Source: Ensifer sp. IC4062 (GTDB lineage Bacteria; Pseudomonadota; Alphaproteobacteria; Rhizobiales; Rhizobiaceae). Taken from it: a DNA stretch of 64,000 bases. Shown one piece after another: positions 26,371-36,092 of this stretch. How positions within the stretch are numbered: position 1 is the first letter of the stretch; every line of letters begins with the position of its first letter. The stretch covers positions 26,417-90,416 of the forward strand of contig NZ_JADYVD010000033.1 in the NCBI RefSeq assembly GCF_020193575.1. Reading direction: 5' to 3'. A program made the translations under genes and the position numbers. Under the pieces are notes generated by a model. The model did not search any database. It had not been told where the DNA came from and worked only from the letters and a program-made list of their open reading frames with translations.

Positions 26371-28017
26371 TCACCGCAGCCGACCGCAAAAGACGTCGAG
26401 CGCGGAAAGCGCTATCACGTCGGCGACCAAGCGCGGTGCGAAGCCCGGCATCGGAAGCGCTTCGTGAACAATCACATCGACGGGGAGCCGCAGCTCCTGC
26501 GGTTCCCGCGTGAGATTGAACACGAACAGGAGCCGCTCGCCATTCTTCTCCCTCGTGAAGGCCAGGACGTCCTGGTCGACGGTGAGGAAGGCCATGTCGC
26601 CGTCGAGAAGCGACTCTTGTGCCCGGCGAAAGGCGAGTGTCTGGCGATAATGCTCCAGCACCGACCCCGGAACACCCTCCTGCGCATCGACCGCGAGCAA
26701 CCGCTGTTCTTCCCGGACCGGCAGCCAGGGCGTCCCGTGGGAGAAGCCCGCATGGGGCAATTCCTGTTCCCACACCATCGGCGTGCGGCATCCGTCGCGG
26801 CCCTTGAAGGCTGGCCAAAAGCGGATGCCGTAGGGGTCGCGCAGCTCCTCGAAGGCAAGTTCCGCCTCCGGCAACCCCAGTTCCTCGCCCTGGTAAAGGC
26901 AGATCGACCCGCGCAACGCGGCAAGCAGGGAAATCGCGAGCTTCGCCACCCGCTCCCGTTCGGCTTCACTGCGTGCGAACCGACTGACATGGCGGATCAC
27001 ATCGTGATTGGAAAACGCCCAGCAGACCCAGCCGTCGGCTACCACCGCCTGGAAATTCTCGACACAGCGGCGAATATGCCCTGCCGTGAATTCGGGTCCG
27101 AGAAAATCGAAGGTGTAACACATGTGCAGCTTGTCGCGGCCACCCGTGTAGGCGGCGACCGTCCTCAGCGAACGGGCGCCGTCGCCCACCTCGCCGACCG
27201 TTGCGCGTCCACCGTATTCATCAAGCATCGCCCGCAATCGGCGCAGAAAGCCGATGTTCTCCGGCTGCGTCTTGTCGTAGAGGTGATCCTGCATACCATA
27301 GGGGTTGACATCCGGTGCATCGTGGCTCGTTGCATCCGGATCGGGAACGAGCGGCGGATTGTCCCTGAGGTGCCGGTCGTGGAAATAGTAGTTGGCGGTA
27401 TCCAGCCGGAAGCCGTCAACGCCGCGATCGAGCCAGAAGCGGACGGTCGAGAGGACGGCCTCTTGGACCTCGGGATTGTGGAAGTTCAGGTCCGGCTGCG
27501 ACGACAGGAAATTATGCATGTAATATTGCCTGCGGACGCCGTCCCATTCCCAGGCGGGACCGCCAAAGATCGCAAGCCAATTGTTCGGTGCCGTCCCGTC
27601 CGGTTTCGGGTCGGCCCAAACATACCAGTCCTCCTTGGCATTGGTCCTGCTCGACCGGCTCTCGATGAACCAGGGATGCCGGTCCGAGGTGTGCGAGATC
27701 ACCTGGTCGATGATCACCTTCAGGCCCAATCGGTGTGCCTCGGCCAGCATGGCGTCGAAATCGGCAAGCGTGCCGAACATCGGATCGACGTCGCAATAGT
27801 CGGAGACATCATAGCCCATGTCGGCCTGCGGTGACCTGAAGAAGGGCGACAGCCAGATCGCATCGACGCCAAGCGAGGCGATATGGTGAAGCCGCCGGGT
27901 GACGCCGCGAAGATCGCCGATGCCGTCGCCGTCGGTGTCCTGAAAGGAGCGCGGGTAGACCTGATAGATCACCGCGCCGCGCCACCAGTCGTCCGCTGAT
28001 CTCGATGCTGTCGCCAT
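26371..28017 (-). CDS. GH13 alpha-glucosidase
   Basis: Hydrolyses alpha-glucosides (maltose, sucrose, trehalulose-type sugars) in the cytoplasm. The 548-residue glycoside hydrolase family 13 enzyme begins DDWWRGAVIYQVYPRSFQDTDGDGIGDL. The catalytic nucleophile Asp is in GFRLDTANYY, the acid/base Glu in TVGEVGDG, and the third Asp in FSNHDVIRH. The short C-terminal domain is also present. It resembles rhizobial AglA, but no agl transporter genes are nearby, so I give no symbol. The ATG at MATASRSADD has GAGGGG before it. It converges with ade; the stop codons are three bases apart. Confidence 0.9.
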   Translation of the reverse strand: MATASRSADDWWRGAVIYQVYPRSFQDTDGDGIGDLRGVTRRLHHIASLGVDAIWLSPFFRSPQADMGYDVSDYCDVDPMFGTLADFDAMLAEAHRLGLKVIIDQVISHTSDRHPWFIESRSSRTNAKEDWYVWADPKPDGTAPNNWLAIFGGPAWEWDGVRRQYYMHNFLSSQPDLNFHNPEVQEAVLSTVRFWLDRGVDGFRLDTANYYFHDRHLRDNPPLVPDPDATSHDAPDVNPYGMQDHLYDKTQPENIGFLRRLRAMLDEYGGRATVGEVGDGARSLRTVAAYTGGRDKLHMCYTFDFLGPEFTAGHIRRCVENFQAVVADGWVCWAFSNHDVIRHVSRFARSEAERERVAKLAISLLAALRGSICLYQGEELGLPEAELAFEELRDPYGIRFWPAFKGRDGCRTPMVWEQELPHAGFSHGTPWLPVREEQRLLAVDAQEGVPGSVLEHYRQTLAFRRAQESLLDGDMAFLTVDQDVLAFTREKNGERLLFVFNLTREPQELRLPVDVIVHEALPMPGFAPRLVADVIALSALDVFCGRLR

Positions 28018-28398
28018 CGGCAAATCCCCTCGTTTTGGTCGTCGTCTCCAGGAAGATGTATCTTTGCGGGTTCTTCGAGTAAACGACGATAGTGAGATTC
28101 GCGGGCTGGACATCGTCTCGCGTGCAGGATCCGGGGAATGGCACACTGCTTTCGATCGGCGAGTGCATGGTCGAACTGATGCAGCAGGAGGAGGAGTGCT
28201 GAGCATGCGTGCCGGCGTCGGTCGTGGTCGATACAACCAGCGCCAGCGACGGTTTCAACGGCGCGTTCCTTGTCCGCCTTGCGGCGGACGACAGGCATGC
28301 CGCAAGGCGGCATTCGCCGTTCGCATCGTTACTGCCGTGATCAGCTACGGGGTATTGATCGCGCGAGACAAGTTGCCCGCAGCGGTCGCCCGCCCTGG
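28018..28398. other. intergenic region between the alpha-glucosidase and der
   Basis: This 381-base gap lies upstream of the glucosidase and downstream of der. It contains a perfect hairpin (GTCCGCC 28272-28278, loop TTGC, GGCGGAC 28283-28289) without a T-run and no gene I can support. Confidence 0.5.
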
Positions 28399-29832
28399 TC
28401 AGCGCTTCTTGCGTGCCTTCGATTCGTAAGGATTGTCCGACGCGCGGAAATGCACCCGGATCGGGACGCCCGGCAGGTCGAAGTCGTTGCGAAGCCCGTT
28501 GATCAGATAGCGGGTGTAGGATTCCGGCAGGGCCTCGGGACGCGTGCAGGAAATCATGAAGCCCGGCGGACGGGCCTTTACCTGCGTCATGTACTTGAGC
28601 TTGAGGCGCCGCCCGGAAACGGCCGGCGGCGGATGCTGCACCTGCTGCGATTCGAGCCAGCGGTTAAGCCGCGCCGTCGAGATGCGCCGGTTCCAGACCT
28701 TGTCGGTATCGATGATCGCCTGCATCAGCCGGTCGAGGCCATAGCCCGTATGTCCGGAAATCGGCACCGCGCGAATGCCGCGCGCCTGCGGCAAGAGACG
28801 CTCGGTCTTTTCACGGAGGTCGGCCAGCACGGCTTGCCAGTCCTCGACAAGATCCCATTTGTTGAATGCGAGGACGGCCGCCCGTCCCTCGCGCAGGACC
28901 AGATCAACGATCTGCAAGTCCTGCTTCTCGAAGGGGATGGTGGCGTCGAAGACGACAACCACAGTCTCGGCAAAACGGATCGCCCTCAACGCATCGGCGA
29001 CCGAGAGCTTCTCGAGCTTCTCCTGGACCTTGGCCTTGCGGCGCATGCCGGCCGTGTCGAACATCTTGATCGTGCGGCCGCGCCATTGCCATTCGACGGA
29101 GATCGAATCGCGGGTGATGCCGGCCTCGGGACCGGTCAGCAACCGGTCCTCGCCGAGGAAACGGTTGATCAGCGTCGATTTGCCGGCATTCGGCCGGCCG
29201 ACGATCGCCACGCGCAGCGGCTTCGTCTCGTCATAGGCGGGCTCGGCATCTTCATTCTCAGCCCCCTCGCCTGGAGCGGTCGGGCGGATGTCGACATCCG
29301 TCTCCGCCACGTCCTCCTTGGGCGGAAAGGCCCTCTCCTCACCGAGTGCTGCGACGATCGCGTCGCGCAGGTCGAGCATGCCCTCGCCATGTTCGGCCGA
29401 AATCGGGCAAGGATCGCCAAGGCCGAGCGTGAAGGCGTCGTAGAAGCCGCCATCGGAACCGCGCGCCTCCGCCTTGTTGGCGACGACGATGACGGGCTTG
29501 CCGCGACGGCGCAGCATCTCGGCGAGCGTTTCGTCCGCCGGTGTCAATCCCGCCTTGGCATCGATCACGAACAGCGAAAGATCGGCCTCGTCGATCGCCG
29601 CCTCGGTCTGCGCCCACATCCGCCCCTGCAGGCTATCGGGCGCCGATTGTTCGAGGCCGGCGGTATCGATGATGCGAAACTTGAGGTCGACGAGCTTGGC
29701 GTCGCCGGGGCGCCGGTCGCGGGTCACCCCCGGCGTATCGTCGACAAGGGCCAGCTTCTTGCCAACCAGGCGGTTGAACAAGGTGGACTTGCCGACATTG
29801 GGGCGCCCGACGATGGCGACGGTAAAGCTCAT
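28399..29832 (-). CDS. der: ribosome-assembly GTPase Der (EngA)
   Basis: Essential GTPase with two G domains in tandem, needed for maturation of the 50S ribosomal subunit. The 477 residues show the first P-loop GRPNVGKST (about residues 9-17) with DTPGVTRDR and DTAGLEQ, and the second GRPNAGKST with DTAGMRRK and NKWDLVED. The C-terminal KH-like domain ends in the basic tail ESKARKKR. The start at [12 protein letters not shown] is chosen because the longer frame begins inside a repeat. It shares an operon orientation with the YfgM-like gene upstream. Confidence 0.96.
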   Translation of the reverse strand: MSFTVAIVGRPNVGKSTLFNRLVGKKLALVDDTPGVTRDRRPGDAKLVDLKFRIIDTAGLEQSAPDSLQGRMWAQTEAAIDEADLSLFVIDAKAGLTPADETLAEMLRRRGKPVIVVANKAEARGSDGGFYDAFTLGLGDPCPISAEHGEGMLDLRDAIVAALGEERAFPPKEDVAETDVDIRPTAPGEGAENEDAEPAYDETKPLRVAIVGRPNAGKSTLINRFLGEDRLLTGPEAGITRDSISVEWQWRGRTIKMFDTAGMRRKAKVQEKLEKLSVADALRAIRFAETVVVVFDATIPFEKQDLQIVDLVLREGRAAVLAFNKWDLVEDWQAVLADLREKTERLLPQARGIRAVPISGHTGYGLDRLMQAIIDTDKVWNRRISTARLNRWLESQQVQHPPPAVSGRRLKLKYMTQVKARPPGFMISCTRPEALPESYTRYLINGLRNDFDLPGVPIRVHFRASDNPYESKARKKR

Positions 29833-29853
29833 CTCGAAATATCCGTTTCCGCT

Positions 29854-29907
29854 CTTACAGTGTCGTGCATCCTTTAGGACGCACAAAGGACGCTGTAACT
29901 CTTTGAG
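29854..29907 (-). repeat. RIME-like element, partial copy upstream of der
   Basis: Only the first palindrome (GTCGTGCATCCTTTAGGACGCACAAAGGACGCTG type) and the start of the linker TCTTTGAGT are seen. The second palindrome is replaced by a different repeat. Confidence 0.65.
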
Positions 29908-29911
29908 TCTA

Positions 29912-29957
29912 CGCATCGTGCTTTCCGAAAATCAGGTCCGATTTTCGGGCCGATGCG
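29912..29957. repeat. hairpin repeat (CCGAAAATC/GATTTTCGG) before der
   Basis: CCGAAAATC (29925-29933) and GATTTTCGG (29940-29948) form a perfect nine-pair stem, bordered by GCATCG and CGATGC. It abuts the stop codon of the YfgM-like gene. Such hairpins are common between rhizobial genes. Confidence 0.6.
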
Positions 29958-30626
29958 CTAGGCTTTTCCGCTCGCGGCAATCACGTCAAGCAGCATCTGC
30001 GCACGGCCCATGACTCCGCGTGGGCTCTCGGTATCTTCGGTGATCTGCTGGAACCAGCTTTTTGCCTTGGCAAAGTCGCCTGCCTTGTAGGCCGCAAGCC
30101 CAAGCGCTTCCCGGGCGGAGTGGCGCATCGTGTTTTGCGGAACGGCCAGTTGTTCAACCTCCGACGACACCTGCTCATAGGTTCCGTGGTCGACGAGCAG
30201 ATAGGCGGCGCGCAGGCGTGCGGCATCGCGCAGCGCCGGCGGAATGCGCGTATCCTTGCCGATTTCGGAGAAGGCAGTGATCGCCGCATCGGTCTCGCCC
30301 TTCTGCGCCTGAAGGGTCGCAGACCGCAGCCGAGCCAGCACCGGATAGGAACCGTAGCCGTCCTTTTCCAACGACGCCAGTGCCGCAAGAGCCTCGTCTG
30401 ACTTGTTCTCCCGCGCAAGATTGAGCGCGGCGAGGAAGGCGTCGCCCGATTGCGACGAGGATGTTTCCTGCCAATAGTCGTAACCGACCTTGCCGACGGT
30501 GCCGAGAACGATGAAGGCGGCGAGCGCGACGATCAGCCCGCCGAAGCGTGTCCAGATGGCTTTCATCTGGTCCGAACGGAGTTCTTCATTGACCTCGCGG
30601 ATAAAGCTGTCGTCTTGGTTCGCCAT
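29958..30626 (-). CDS. YfgM-like tetratricopeptide membrane protein
   Basis: A 222-residue protein with a short cytoplasmic N terminus (MANQDDSFIREVNEELRSDQ), one membrane helix (FGGLIVALAAFIVLGTVGKVGY, about residues 28-49) and a periplasmic domain of helical hairpins (DAFLAALNLARENKSDEALAAL, YPVLARLRSATLQAQKG). This matches the TPR_21 group that includes E. coli YfgM, a partner of the SecYEG translocon. In many proteobacteria it stands near der as here. The role in outer-protein folding is a family inference. Confidence 0.85.
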   Translation of the reverse strand: MANQDDSFIREVNEELRSDQMKAIWTRFGGLIVALAAFIVLGTVGKVGYDYWQETSSSQSGDAFLAALNLARENKSDEALAALASLEKDGYGSYPVLARLRSATLQAQKGETDAAITAFSEIGKDTRIPPALRDAARLRAAYLLVDHGTYEQVSSEVEQLAVPQNTMRHSAREALGLAAYKAGDFAKAKSWFQQITEDTESPRGVMGRAQMLLDVIAASGKA

Positions 30627-30715
30627 GTCCCTATGTTCCGGCTGCCCGGCCTTCATGCTGAGAATTTTGCGCCTTCTACCCGATTTTGCGCCTCTTGTAA
30701 GGGGGAGAACGTCAT

Positions 30716-31303
30716 TTAGGCGATAGCGATAGGTGCTACGCCGATCACCAGTTCGTGCAGCTTCCAGACAATCGCAACGAAGAGCACGGCACCGAGCAGG
30801 ATTGCGCCGATATCGTTGCGATAGGAAGCAACGGTGGGATAGCTGATCTCGCCGGCTCGCCAGCGCTTCTTCATGGAAATGCGGAGAACGATCCCCCAGA
30901 CCAGAAAGGCGCCGAAAAGCACGACGGACGAGGTCTCGCCGTTGGCAAGCAGATGGGCAAGCGCCCAGATCTTGATGGCGAGAATGGCCGGATGCTTCGC
31001 TGCAACGCGGATCTTTCCGGCCGGCAGGAAGGCGGCGGCGAGACAGATGCAGGCGATCAGCATGAGCGTCAGGGCAATATGCGCGAGAAAGACTGGCGGC
31101 GTGTAGAGGATGCCGGTGGTCGCGCGCGCCTGGTCGAAACCGATGGCGATAAGTGCGAGGCCAATGACCGCCGAAATGCCGTGGATCGCATGCCAGGTTC
31201 CAACACCCTGCCGCTCGATTACCGCCTTGCGCACGCCCGGTGCAAAGCTTCGAACGAGGTGGATGCCGAAAAAAATCACAATGCCCAGAATGAGAAGCGC
31301 CAT
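30716..31303 (-). CDS. NnrU family membrane protein
   Basis: A 195-residue polytopic inner-membrane protein starting MALLILGIVIFFGIHLVRSF, with five or six hydrophobic segments. Family blocks are WHAIHGISAVIGLALIAIGF and AKHPAILAIKIWALAHLLANGETSS, in which the conserved histidines suggest binding of a metal or heme. NnrU was first linked to nitric oxide/nitrite metabolism in denitrifiers, and related proteins (MtfA/ZDS-like) occur elsewhere. No denitrification genes are near. The start is chosen at the ATG at 31303, since the upstream extension is Gly/Asn-rich and not hydrophobic. Confidence 0.8.
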   Translation of the reverse strand: MALLILGIVIFFGIHLVRSFAPGVRKAVIERQGVGTWHAIHGISAVIGLALIAIGFDQARATTGILYTPPVFLAHIALTLMLIACICLAAAFLPAGKIRVAAKHPAILAIKIWALAHLLANGETSSVVLFGAFLVWGIVLRISMKKRWRAGEISYPTVASYRNDIGAILLGAVLFVAIVWKLHELVIGVAPIAIA

Positions 31304-31449
31304 ATTTGACCCGCCGCAGTTATTCATTTGTTTACCAAGCCATAGCGATATCGATCGCGGATTTCCAGATGGATCAAAGGATTGCCGCATTCCTCAAGAA
31401 GGGACGGCACGAACAAGTCCTCTACTGATTCTCCCAAGTTGCCTCCGGA

Positions 31450-32454
31450 ATGACACGTCAGATCCTCGCCCTCTCTTTTTGCCTTTTTCCCGCCCTCGCT
31501 ATTGCCGAGCCGCTGTCGGTCCTCGCGGTCCCCGAGAACAAACAGCTCGTAATCGTGTCCTTCGACGGCGCACATGACAACGCGCTGTGGGAGAAGAGCC
31601 TCGCCATGGCAAAGCGCACCGGCGCTCACTTCACCTATTTTCTCTCCTGCACCTTCCTGATGACGAAGGCGGACGGCAAGCAGATCTATAAGGCGCCGGG
31701 CCAGAAGGCCGGACGCTCGAACGTCGGCTTCGCGCAAAACCGCGAGGAGATCGCGACGCGCGCCGGCTACATCTGGCAGGCCCGTCTCGATGGACACGAT
31801 ATCGGCAGCCATGCGTGCGGCCATTTCGACGGCAAGGGCTGGAACGAGACCGATTGGCAGCGGGAATTCACCGCCTTCCGCGAGGCGCTAATCGATGCCT
31901 GGAAGAAGGCCGACATGGCAGAGGCCGAGCCGCAAGGCTGGGCGAAATTTGCGACAAACGATATCAAGGGCTTCCGCGCGCCCTATCTTTCGTGGAGCGA
32001 CGGCCTGCTGCCGGCGTTGGAGGCATTCGGCTTCACCTATGACGCAAGCCTGGTGACCAAGGGGCCTGGCTGGCCGGCGGTGCAAAATGGCTTGCCGCGC
32101 TTCGGCCTGCCTCTCATTCCCGAAGGCCCGTCGCATCGGCCGGTGATCGGTATGGACTACAATCTCTTCGTCCGTCATTCGATGGGTGTCGAGAACAAGA
32201 AGAACAGCTCGGTTTTCGAAGAACGTACGCTTGCGGCCTACCGCGAGGCCTTCCGCAAGGAATATGATGGCGACCGAGTTCCGCTCCAGCTTGGCTTCCA
32301 TTTCGTCGAAATGAATGGCGGCGCCTATTGGCGCGCGCTCGACCGCTTCCTGACAGAGACCTGCAGCAAGCCGGATGTCGCCTGCGTCAGCTACGCGGAA
32401 GCGCTCCCCCTGATCGAGAGCGCAAAAAAGAAGGCGGATCGCTCCGCCTTCTGA
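31450..32454 (+). CDS. secreted polysaccharide deacetylase-like protein
   Basis: A 334-residue protein with a signal peptide (MTRQILALSFCLFPALAIAE). The fold is of the NodB-homology type: VIVSFDGAHDNALWE holds the first Asp, GHDIGSHACGHFDGKGW the metal-binding His pair, and FRAPYLSWSDG the arginine motif. These mark a carbohydrate deacetylase or related enzyme; the substrate is unknown. Ribosome-binding site weak. It converges with bacA, and the 3' end of the gene contains the bacA terminator hairpin. Confidence 0.82.
   Translation: MTRQILALSFCLFPALAIAEPLSVLAVPENKQLVIVSFDGAHDNALWEKSLAMAKRTGAHFTYFLSCTFLMTKADGKQIYKAPGQKAGRSNVGFAQNREEIATRAGYIWQARLDGHDIGSHACGHFDGKGWNETDWQREFTAFREALIDAWKKADMAEAEPQGWAKFATNDIKGFRAPYLSWSDGLLPALEAFGFTYDASLVTKGPGWPAVQNGLPRFGLPLIPEGPSHRPVIGMDYNLFVRHSMGVENKKNSSVFEERTLAAYREAFRKEYDGDRVPLQLGFHFVEMNGGAYWRALDRFLTETCSKPDVACVSYAEALPLIESAKKKADRSAF
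32424..32450 (-). terminator. bacA terminator inside the 3' end of the deacetylase gene
   Basis: AAGGCGGA (32431-32438), a four-base loop and TCCGCCTT (32443-32450) form an eight-pair stem. On the minus strand it is followed by six T, so it ends the bacA transcript. The same bases encode the last residues of the plus-strand deacetylase. Confidence 0.75.
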
Positions 32455-32463
32455 TGGCACGTC

Positions 32464-33726
32464 TTAAAGGGCGAGCTCTTCCTTGCCGCCGACCTCGATG
32501 AACTGCTGGTCGATCTCCGGCAGCGGCTCCTCGTCGAGGATCGCTTCGAAGGCGCGCAGGCGCTTGTAGATTGAGAGGAGTTCCACGATCGTCGGCCACG
32601 AATTGACGAGATACTGGAACGACGACGTTACCTGGCCGAACGCGCCGGAGATCTGGTTGAGGGCGCCGAGCGAAATCCTGCCGGCAATGATCGACGGAGC
32701 GAGGATCAGCAACGAGAAGATGTTGTTGATCTGCAGGTAGAAGATGCGGGCGATATTGAAATAGAGATAGTGGAAGTAAAGCCGGAAATAGTTCCGGCGG
32801 ACGTTGTCGAATAGGTCGGCGACCGTCGGCGGCTGGGCGCGGTCGGCGTGATCCTCGCCGTAAACGAGTTCCTTGCGGTACGCGGCCTCCACGCGCTGAT
32901 TTCGGAACTCCAGTCCCGGCAGCTTGATGCCAACGAGAGCCAGGAACACGGTGCCGAACAGCGACCAGAGCACGGCGGCCGTTACCAGCGGATAAGGAAT
33001 GATGCCAACTATCGGAAGCTCGGTGACGTTGGCCGACAGCCGGATCAGCACCGGCGTGAATGCGATCAGCGTCATGACGCTATCGATCAGGCTGACGCCA
33101 AGCCCCTCGACTGTGGTCGAGAAACGCATCGTGTCCTCCTGAACGCGCTGCGAGGCGCCCTCGATATGGCGAAGCCTGCTCCAGTTCTCCATGTAATATT
33201 CGTTCATCGCCGTGCGCCAGCGGAAGATGTAATGGCTGACGAAGAAGCGCGTCATGACCGCAACGGCGACCGCGACCATCGCAATCGCCAGGAAAGTGCC
33301 GATTTCGCCATAGAACTGCTCAGCCGTCACAACGGCTGACTTCGAAACTGCTGCCTGCACCAGATCCCAGAACGGGCCGTACCAGTTGTTGATCGCGACA
33401 CTGACCTGGACCTGGAAATAGGTAACAAAAAGGATCAAGGCAGATCCAAGAATGGACCAGGTCTGCCAGCGATGCGGTGAATAGATATACCAGAACGCCG
33501 TGAAAAGCCCGACGACCACAGCAAAGTAGATGTAAAACCACAGGAAGGCAGGCGACCAGAATGCCGAAATGCCGACAATCGGCGGCGCGTCAATAGCCAA
33601 CGGCGGGAGGCCGAAAGCTGCTCCCATTCTTTCGCCCCAGCCGTACCAGAAGGCAATGGCTAGCAGCGACCATACGATGACGGAAATGAAGAATTGCTTC
33701 GGCTTGGGGAAAAAGGATTGGAACAA
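32464..33726 (-). CDS. bacA: BacA, peptide transporter needed for bacteroid development
   Basis: Inner-membrane proton-driven importer of the SbmA/BacA family, 420 residues with about seven or eight helices and no ATPase domain. In S. meliloti it imports nodule-specific cysteine-rich peptides and is essential for survival as a bacteroid; it also affects lipid A very-long-chain fatty acids. The text ([88 protein letters not shown]) is diagnostic. The frame starts at TTG, as no in-frame ATG precedes it. The ribosome-binding site is weak. Confidence 0.95.
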   Translation of the reverse strand: MFQSFFPKPKQFFISVIVWSLLAIAFWYGWGERMGAAFGLPPLAIDAPPIVGISAFWSPAFLWFYIYFAVVVGLFTAFWYIYSPHRWQTWSILGSALILFVTYFQVQVSVAINNWYGPFWDLVQAAVSKSAVVTAEQFYGEIGTFLAIAMVAVAVAVMTRFFVSHYIFRWRTAMNEYYMENWSRLRHIEGASQRVQEDTMRFSTTVEGLGVSLIDSVMTLIAFTPVLIRLSANVTELPIVGIIPYPLVTAAVLWSLFGTVFLALVGIKLPGLEFRNQRVEAAYRKELVYGEDHADRAQPPTVADLFDNVRRNYFRLYFHYLYFNIARIFYLQINNIFSLLILAPSIIAGRISLGALNQISGAFGQVTSSFQYLVNSWPTIVELLSIYKRLRAFEAILDEEPLPEIDQQFIEVGGKEELAL

Positions 33727-33892
33727 GGCGCGGCACTCTCGCTTCTGAGGAGGGACAATGACTTGCCCCCTGATGTGCCGAAACTAGGGCAATTCGCTCT
33801 AGGCAACAATTAGGTAATGTGAATGTTACTGTTATTTCATCAAGCTGCGCGTCTACAAATTTTCCTGCGGAGGGACCGGTTGACCTTGGAAA

Positions 33893-35182
33893 TCAACGAT
33901 CCAGGGCGGATCTGATCTTGCGCAACTCAACGGCGACCACACCTCCGCAGCAAAAGAGAACGCCAGCCGCTACGAGCGTCGGCAAGGTAAAATCGCCGGT
34001 CCGTTCGGCGAGCCAGCCGGCGACGAGCGGCCCGACGATCTGGCCGATGCCGAAGGCTGCGGTCATCAAGGCAAGCGCCCGGCGCGGGCTTTCCGGTGCA
34101 AGGCGCCGCCCGATTTGCAGGCCGTAAGCTGTGATCATCATGAAGGTGGCGCCGAGCATCAAGCCGCCCACGACCGGCGCGAAGGGCAAGGGCAACGAAA
34201 CGGTCAGAACAAGCCCGGCGGCCTCGACCAGCAGGCCGATGGCGTAGACGCCCGCAAGCCCGAAGCGCGGCACGGCGAAGCGCCAGAGATAAACCGAGAC
34301 CGCGGCGCTTGCGCCCGTCAGCAGCCAAGCGAGGAATTCGACGCTGTGGCCGCCACTGGCATCCCGGGCCATGGCGACGAGAAACGTAGCGGTGATCACA
34401 TAGCCGAAGCCGAAGAAGCCGTAGGTAAGCGTCATCACCGTCAACGGCCGCGTCCACGTCAGCGGTCCTTCGCGTTCACCCCCGCTCGCGGCCAGATGGC
34501 CGCGCGGCAGAAGCGCAGCCACGACGACCGTGCCCGCCAGCGCGACGAGCGCACCGGTGAACCAGTCGGCCTGCGACGTGGAAAGACCGGCTGAAGCAAG
34601 CGGTGCGGCCCAGACACAGATCGAGGAAAGGGCAATCCCGAGGCCAACGCCGCCGAAATGCACCGACGGCACATGCTCCGATCTGGCGCGCAATCCCTCT
34701 CCCAGCACGATTCCCGAGATGAAGATCATCGCAAAGGCGCTGGCGAGGCCGGCAAGGAAACGAATGACGCTGTAGGCGAACACGGAGGACGTCACCCCCA
34801 TGGCAGCGAGCAACAGCGTCGTCGCCACGAGCGCGGCGAGGCCGATCCGCCGTTCGCGACCATGAGCCCAGCCGTAGGCCGCAAGCACCGCGCCGGCGAG
34901 ATAGCCAACGAAGTTCGCCGATGCGATCAGCCCGGCGTCGCGCGGTGAGAGCCCCGCATCCGCCATCATCGCCGGCAGGATCGGCGTGTAGGAGAAACGG
35001 CCGAAGCCCATGGCAACTGCCATGGCGACGGCACCGGCGACCGCTGTTGCCGCGAGGTTGCCGGGATGCACGAGGGAAGACGCCGGCTCTTGGCTTCCGC
35101 GGTGTTTTACCTCATTGAGGCCGGCACCGGCTTGCTTCGATGAGACGTGATCCCGATCCGGCAATTTGTGAAACGTGCTCAT
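33893..35182 (-). CDS. YbfB/YjiJ-type MFS transporter
   Basis: A 429-residue major facilitator with twelve hydrophobic segments. The signature AVAMGFGRFSYTPILPAMMADAGLSPRDAGLIASANFVGYLAGA near the N terminus is typical of the YbfB/YjiJ family. A cytoplasmic loop (RRLAPESPRRALALMTAAFG) lies between helices 10 and 11. The substrate is unknown. The start is the ATG at MSTFHKLPDRD with AAGAAG before it. About 30 residues at the N terminus precede the first helix, so a later start is possible. Confidence 0.8.
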   Translation of the reverse strand: MSTFHKLPDRDHVSSKQAGAGLNEVKHRGSQEPASSLVHPGNLAATAVAGAVAMAVAMGFGRFSYTPILPAMMADAGLSPRDAGLIASANFVGYLAGAVLAAYGWAHGRERRIGLAALVATTLLLAAMGVTSSVFAYSVIRFLAGLASAFAMIFISGIVLGEGLRARSEHVPSVHFGGVGLGIALSSICVWAAPLASAGLSTSQADWFTGALVALAGTVVVAALLPRGHLAASGGEREGPLTWTRPLTVMTLTYGFFGFGYVITATFLVAMARDASGGHSVEFLAWLLTGASAAVSVYLWRFAVPRFGLAGVYAIGLLVEAAGLVLTVSLPLPFAPVVGGLMLGATFMMITAYGLQIGRRLAPESPRRALALMTAAFGIGQIVGPLVAGWLAERTGDFTLPTLVAAGVLFCCGGVVAVELRKIRSALDR

Positions 35183-35275
35183 AGTCTTCTTATTGCACCG
35201 CAGCAATAAGACGACAAATGACTATAATTGAACGTCCTATTGAAGGAATCGAACAATCCCTGGATCAGGCGTGCG

Positions 35276-36025
35276 TCAGCCCGGCAAAGTCACCACGAGG
35301 GGCCCGCCGCGTGTGACGACGACTGTATGTTCATACTGCACCGTCGGGGCGCGCGGCTCGCTGTAGAGCGTCCAGTCATCGTCTCCTCCTTCCGCCCAGT
35401 GGGCGCCCATCGACAAAAACGGCTCCACGGTGAAAACCATGCCGTCGGTCATGCGCCGCCGCTCGGACGGATCCGGCCAGGTGGCGATCTCGCCCGGTTC
35501 CTCATGCAACGAACGGCCAATGCCGTGGCTCGCGAGGTTGGTGAGGAGCGAATAGCGGTTCTTGCGGGCAAAGTCGCCGATGGCATTGCCGATCGCCGCC
35601 AGGGATTGACCCGGGCGCACCTGCTTCAATCCGAGCCACATCGCGCGCTCGCCGTCGCGGCAAAGCCTGTCGATTGCCGCGGTTACTGGCGGTACCGGAA
35701 AGGAAGCGCCCGTATCGGCGAAGATACCGTCCTTCTCGGCCGAAACATCGATATTGACGAGGTCGCCGGCGCGGATCACGCGGGCGCCAGGGATGCCGTG
35801 TGCGACTTCCTCGTTGACGCTGATGCAGGTCGCGCCGGGGAACTTGTAGCAGAGCTCCGGCGCCGAGCGCGCGCCCGCGTCCTCCAGCACCTTGCGGCCG
35901 ATCGCATCGAGTTCCGCCGTGGTGATGCCAGGTTCGAGTGCCTCGGCCATCGCCTGGAGCGCATTGGCGCAAATGCGGCCAATTTCCTTCAGTCGCTCAA
36001 GATCTTCGTCGTTGTTGAGGGTCAT
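35276..36025 (-). CDS. map: type I methionine aminopeptidase
   Basis: Removes the initiator methionine from nascent proteins; a metal-dependent pita-bread-fold enzyme. The 249 residues lack an N-terminal zinc domain, as in bacterial type I. The metal ligands are in VNIDVSAEKDGIFADTGASF (Asp, Asp), ASHGIGRSLHEEP (His) and FTVEPFLSMG (Glu); the conserved His of CISVNEEVAHGIPG is present. A second map gene elsewhere in the genome is likely, since rhizobia often carry several; this one may not be the essential copy. Confidence 0.9.
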   Translation of the reverse strand: MTLNNDEDLERLKEIGRICANALQAMAEALEPGITTAELDAIGRKVLEDAGARSAPELCYKFPGATCISVNEEVAHGIPGARVIRAGDLVNIDVSAEKDGIFADTGASFPVPPVTAAIDRLCRDGERAMWLGLKQVRPGQSLAAIGNAIGDFARKNRYSLLTNLASHGIGRSLHEEPGEIATWPDPSERRRMTDGMVFTVEPFLSMGAHWAEGGDDDWTLYSEPRAPTVQYEHTVVVTRGGPLVVTLPG

Positions 36026-36092
36026 GGTGTCTCGCTTTCGCGGCCACATGTAGCGTGCCGGCGCGGCATATGCCAGAGTCGACAGCGGACGT

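Noticed and set aside
26464..27834. 456-codon plus-strand frame
   Set aside because: Antisense to the GH13 glucosidase, whose catalytic motifs are clear.
28270..29877. 535-codon plus-strand frame
   Set aside because: Antisense to der, an essential gene with unambiguous motifs.
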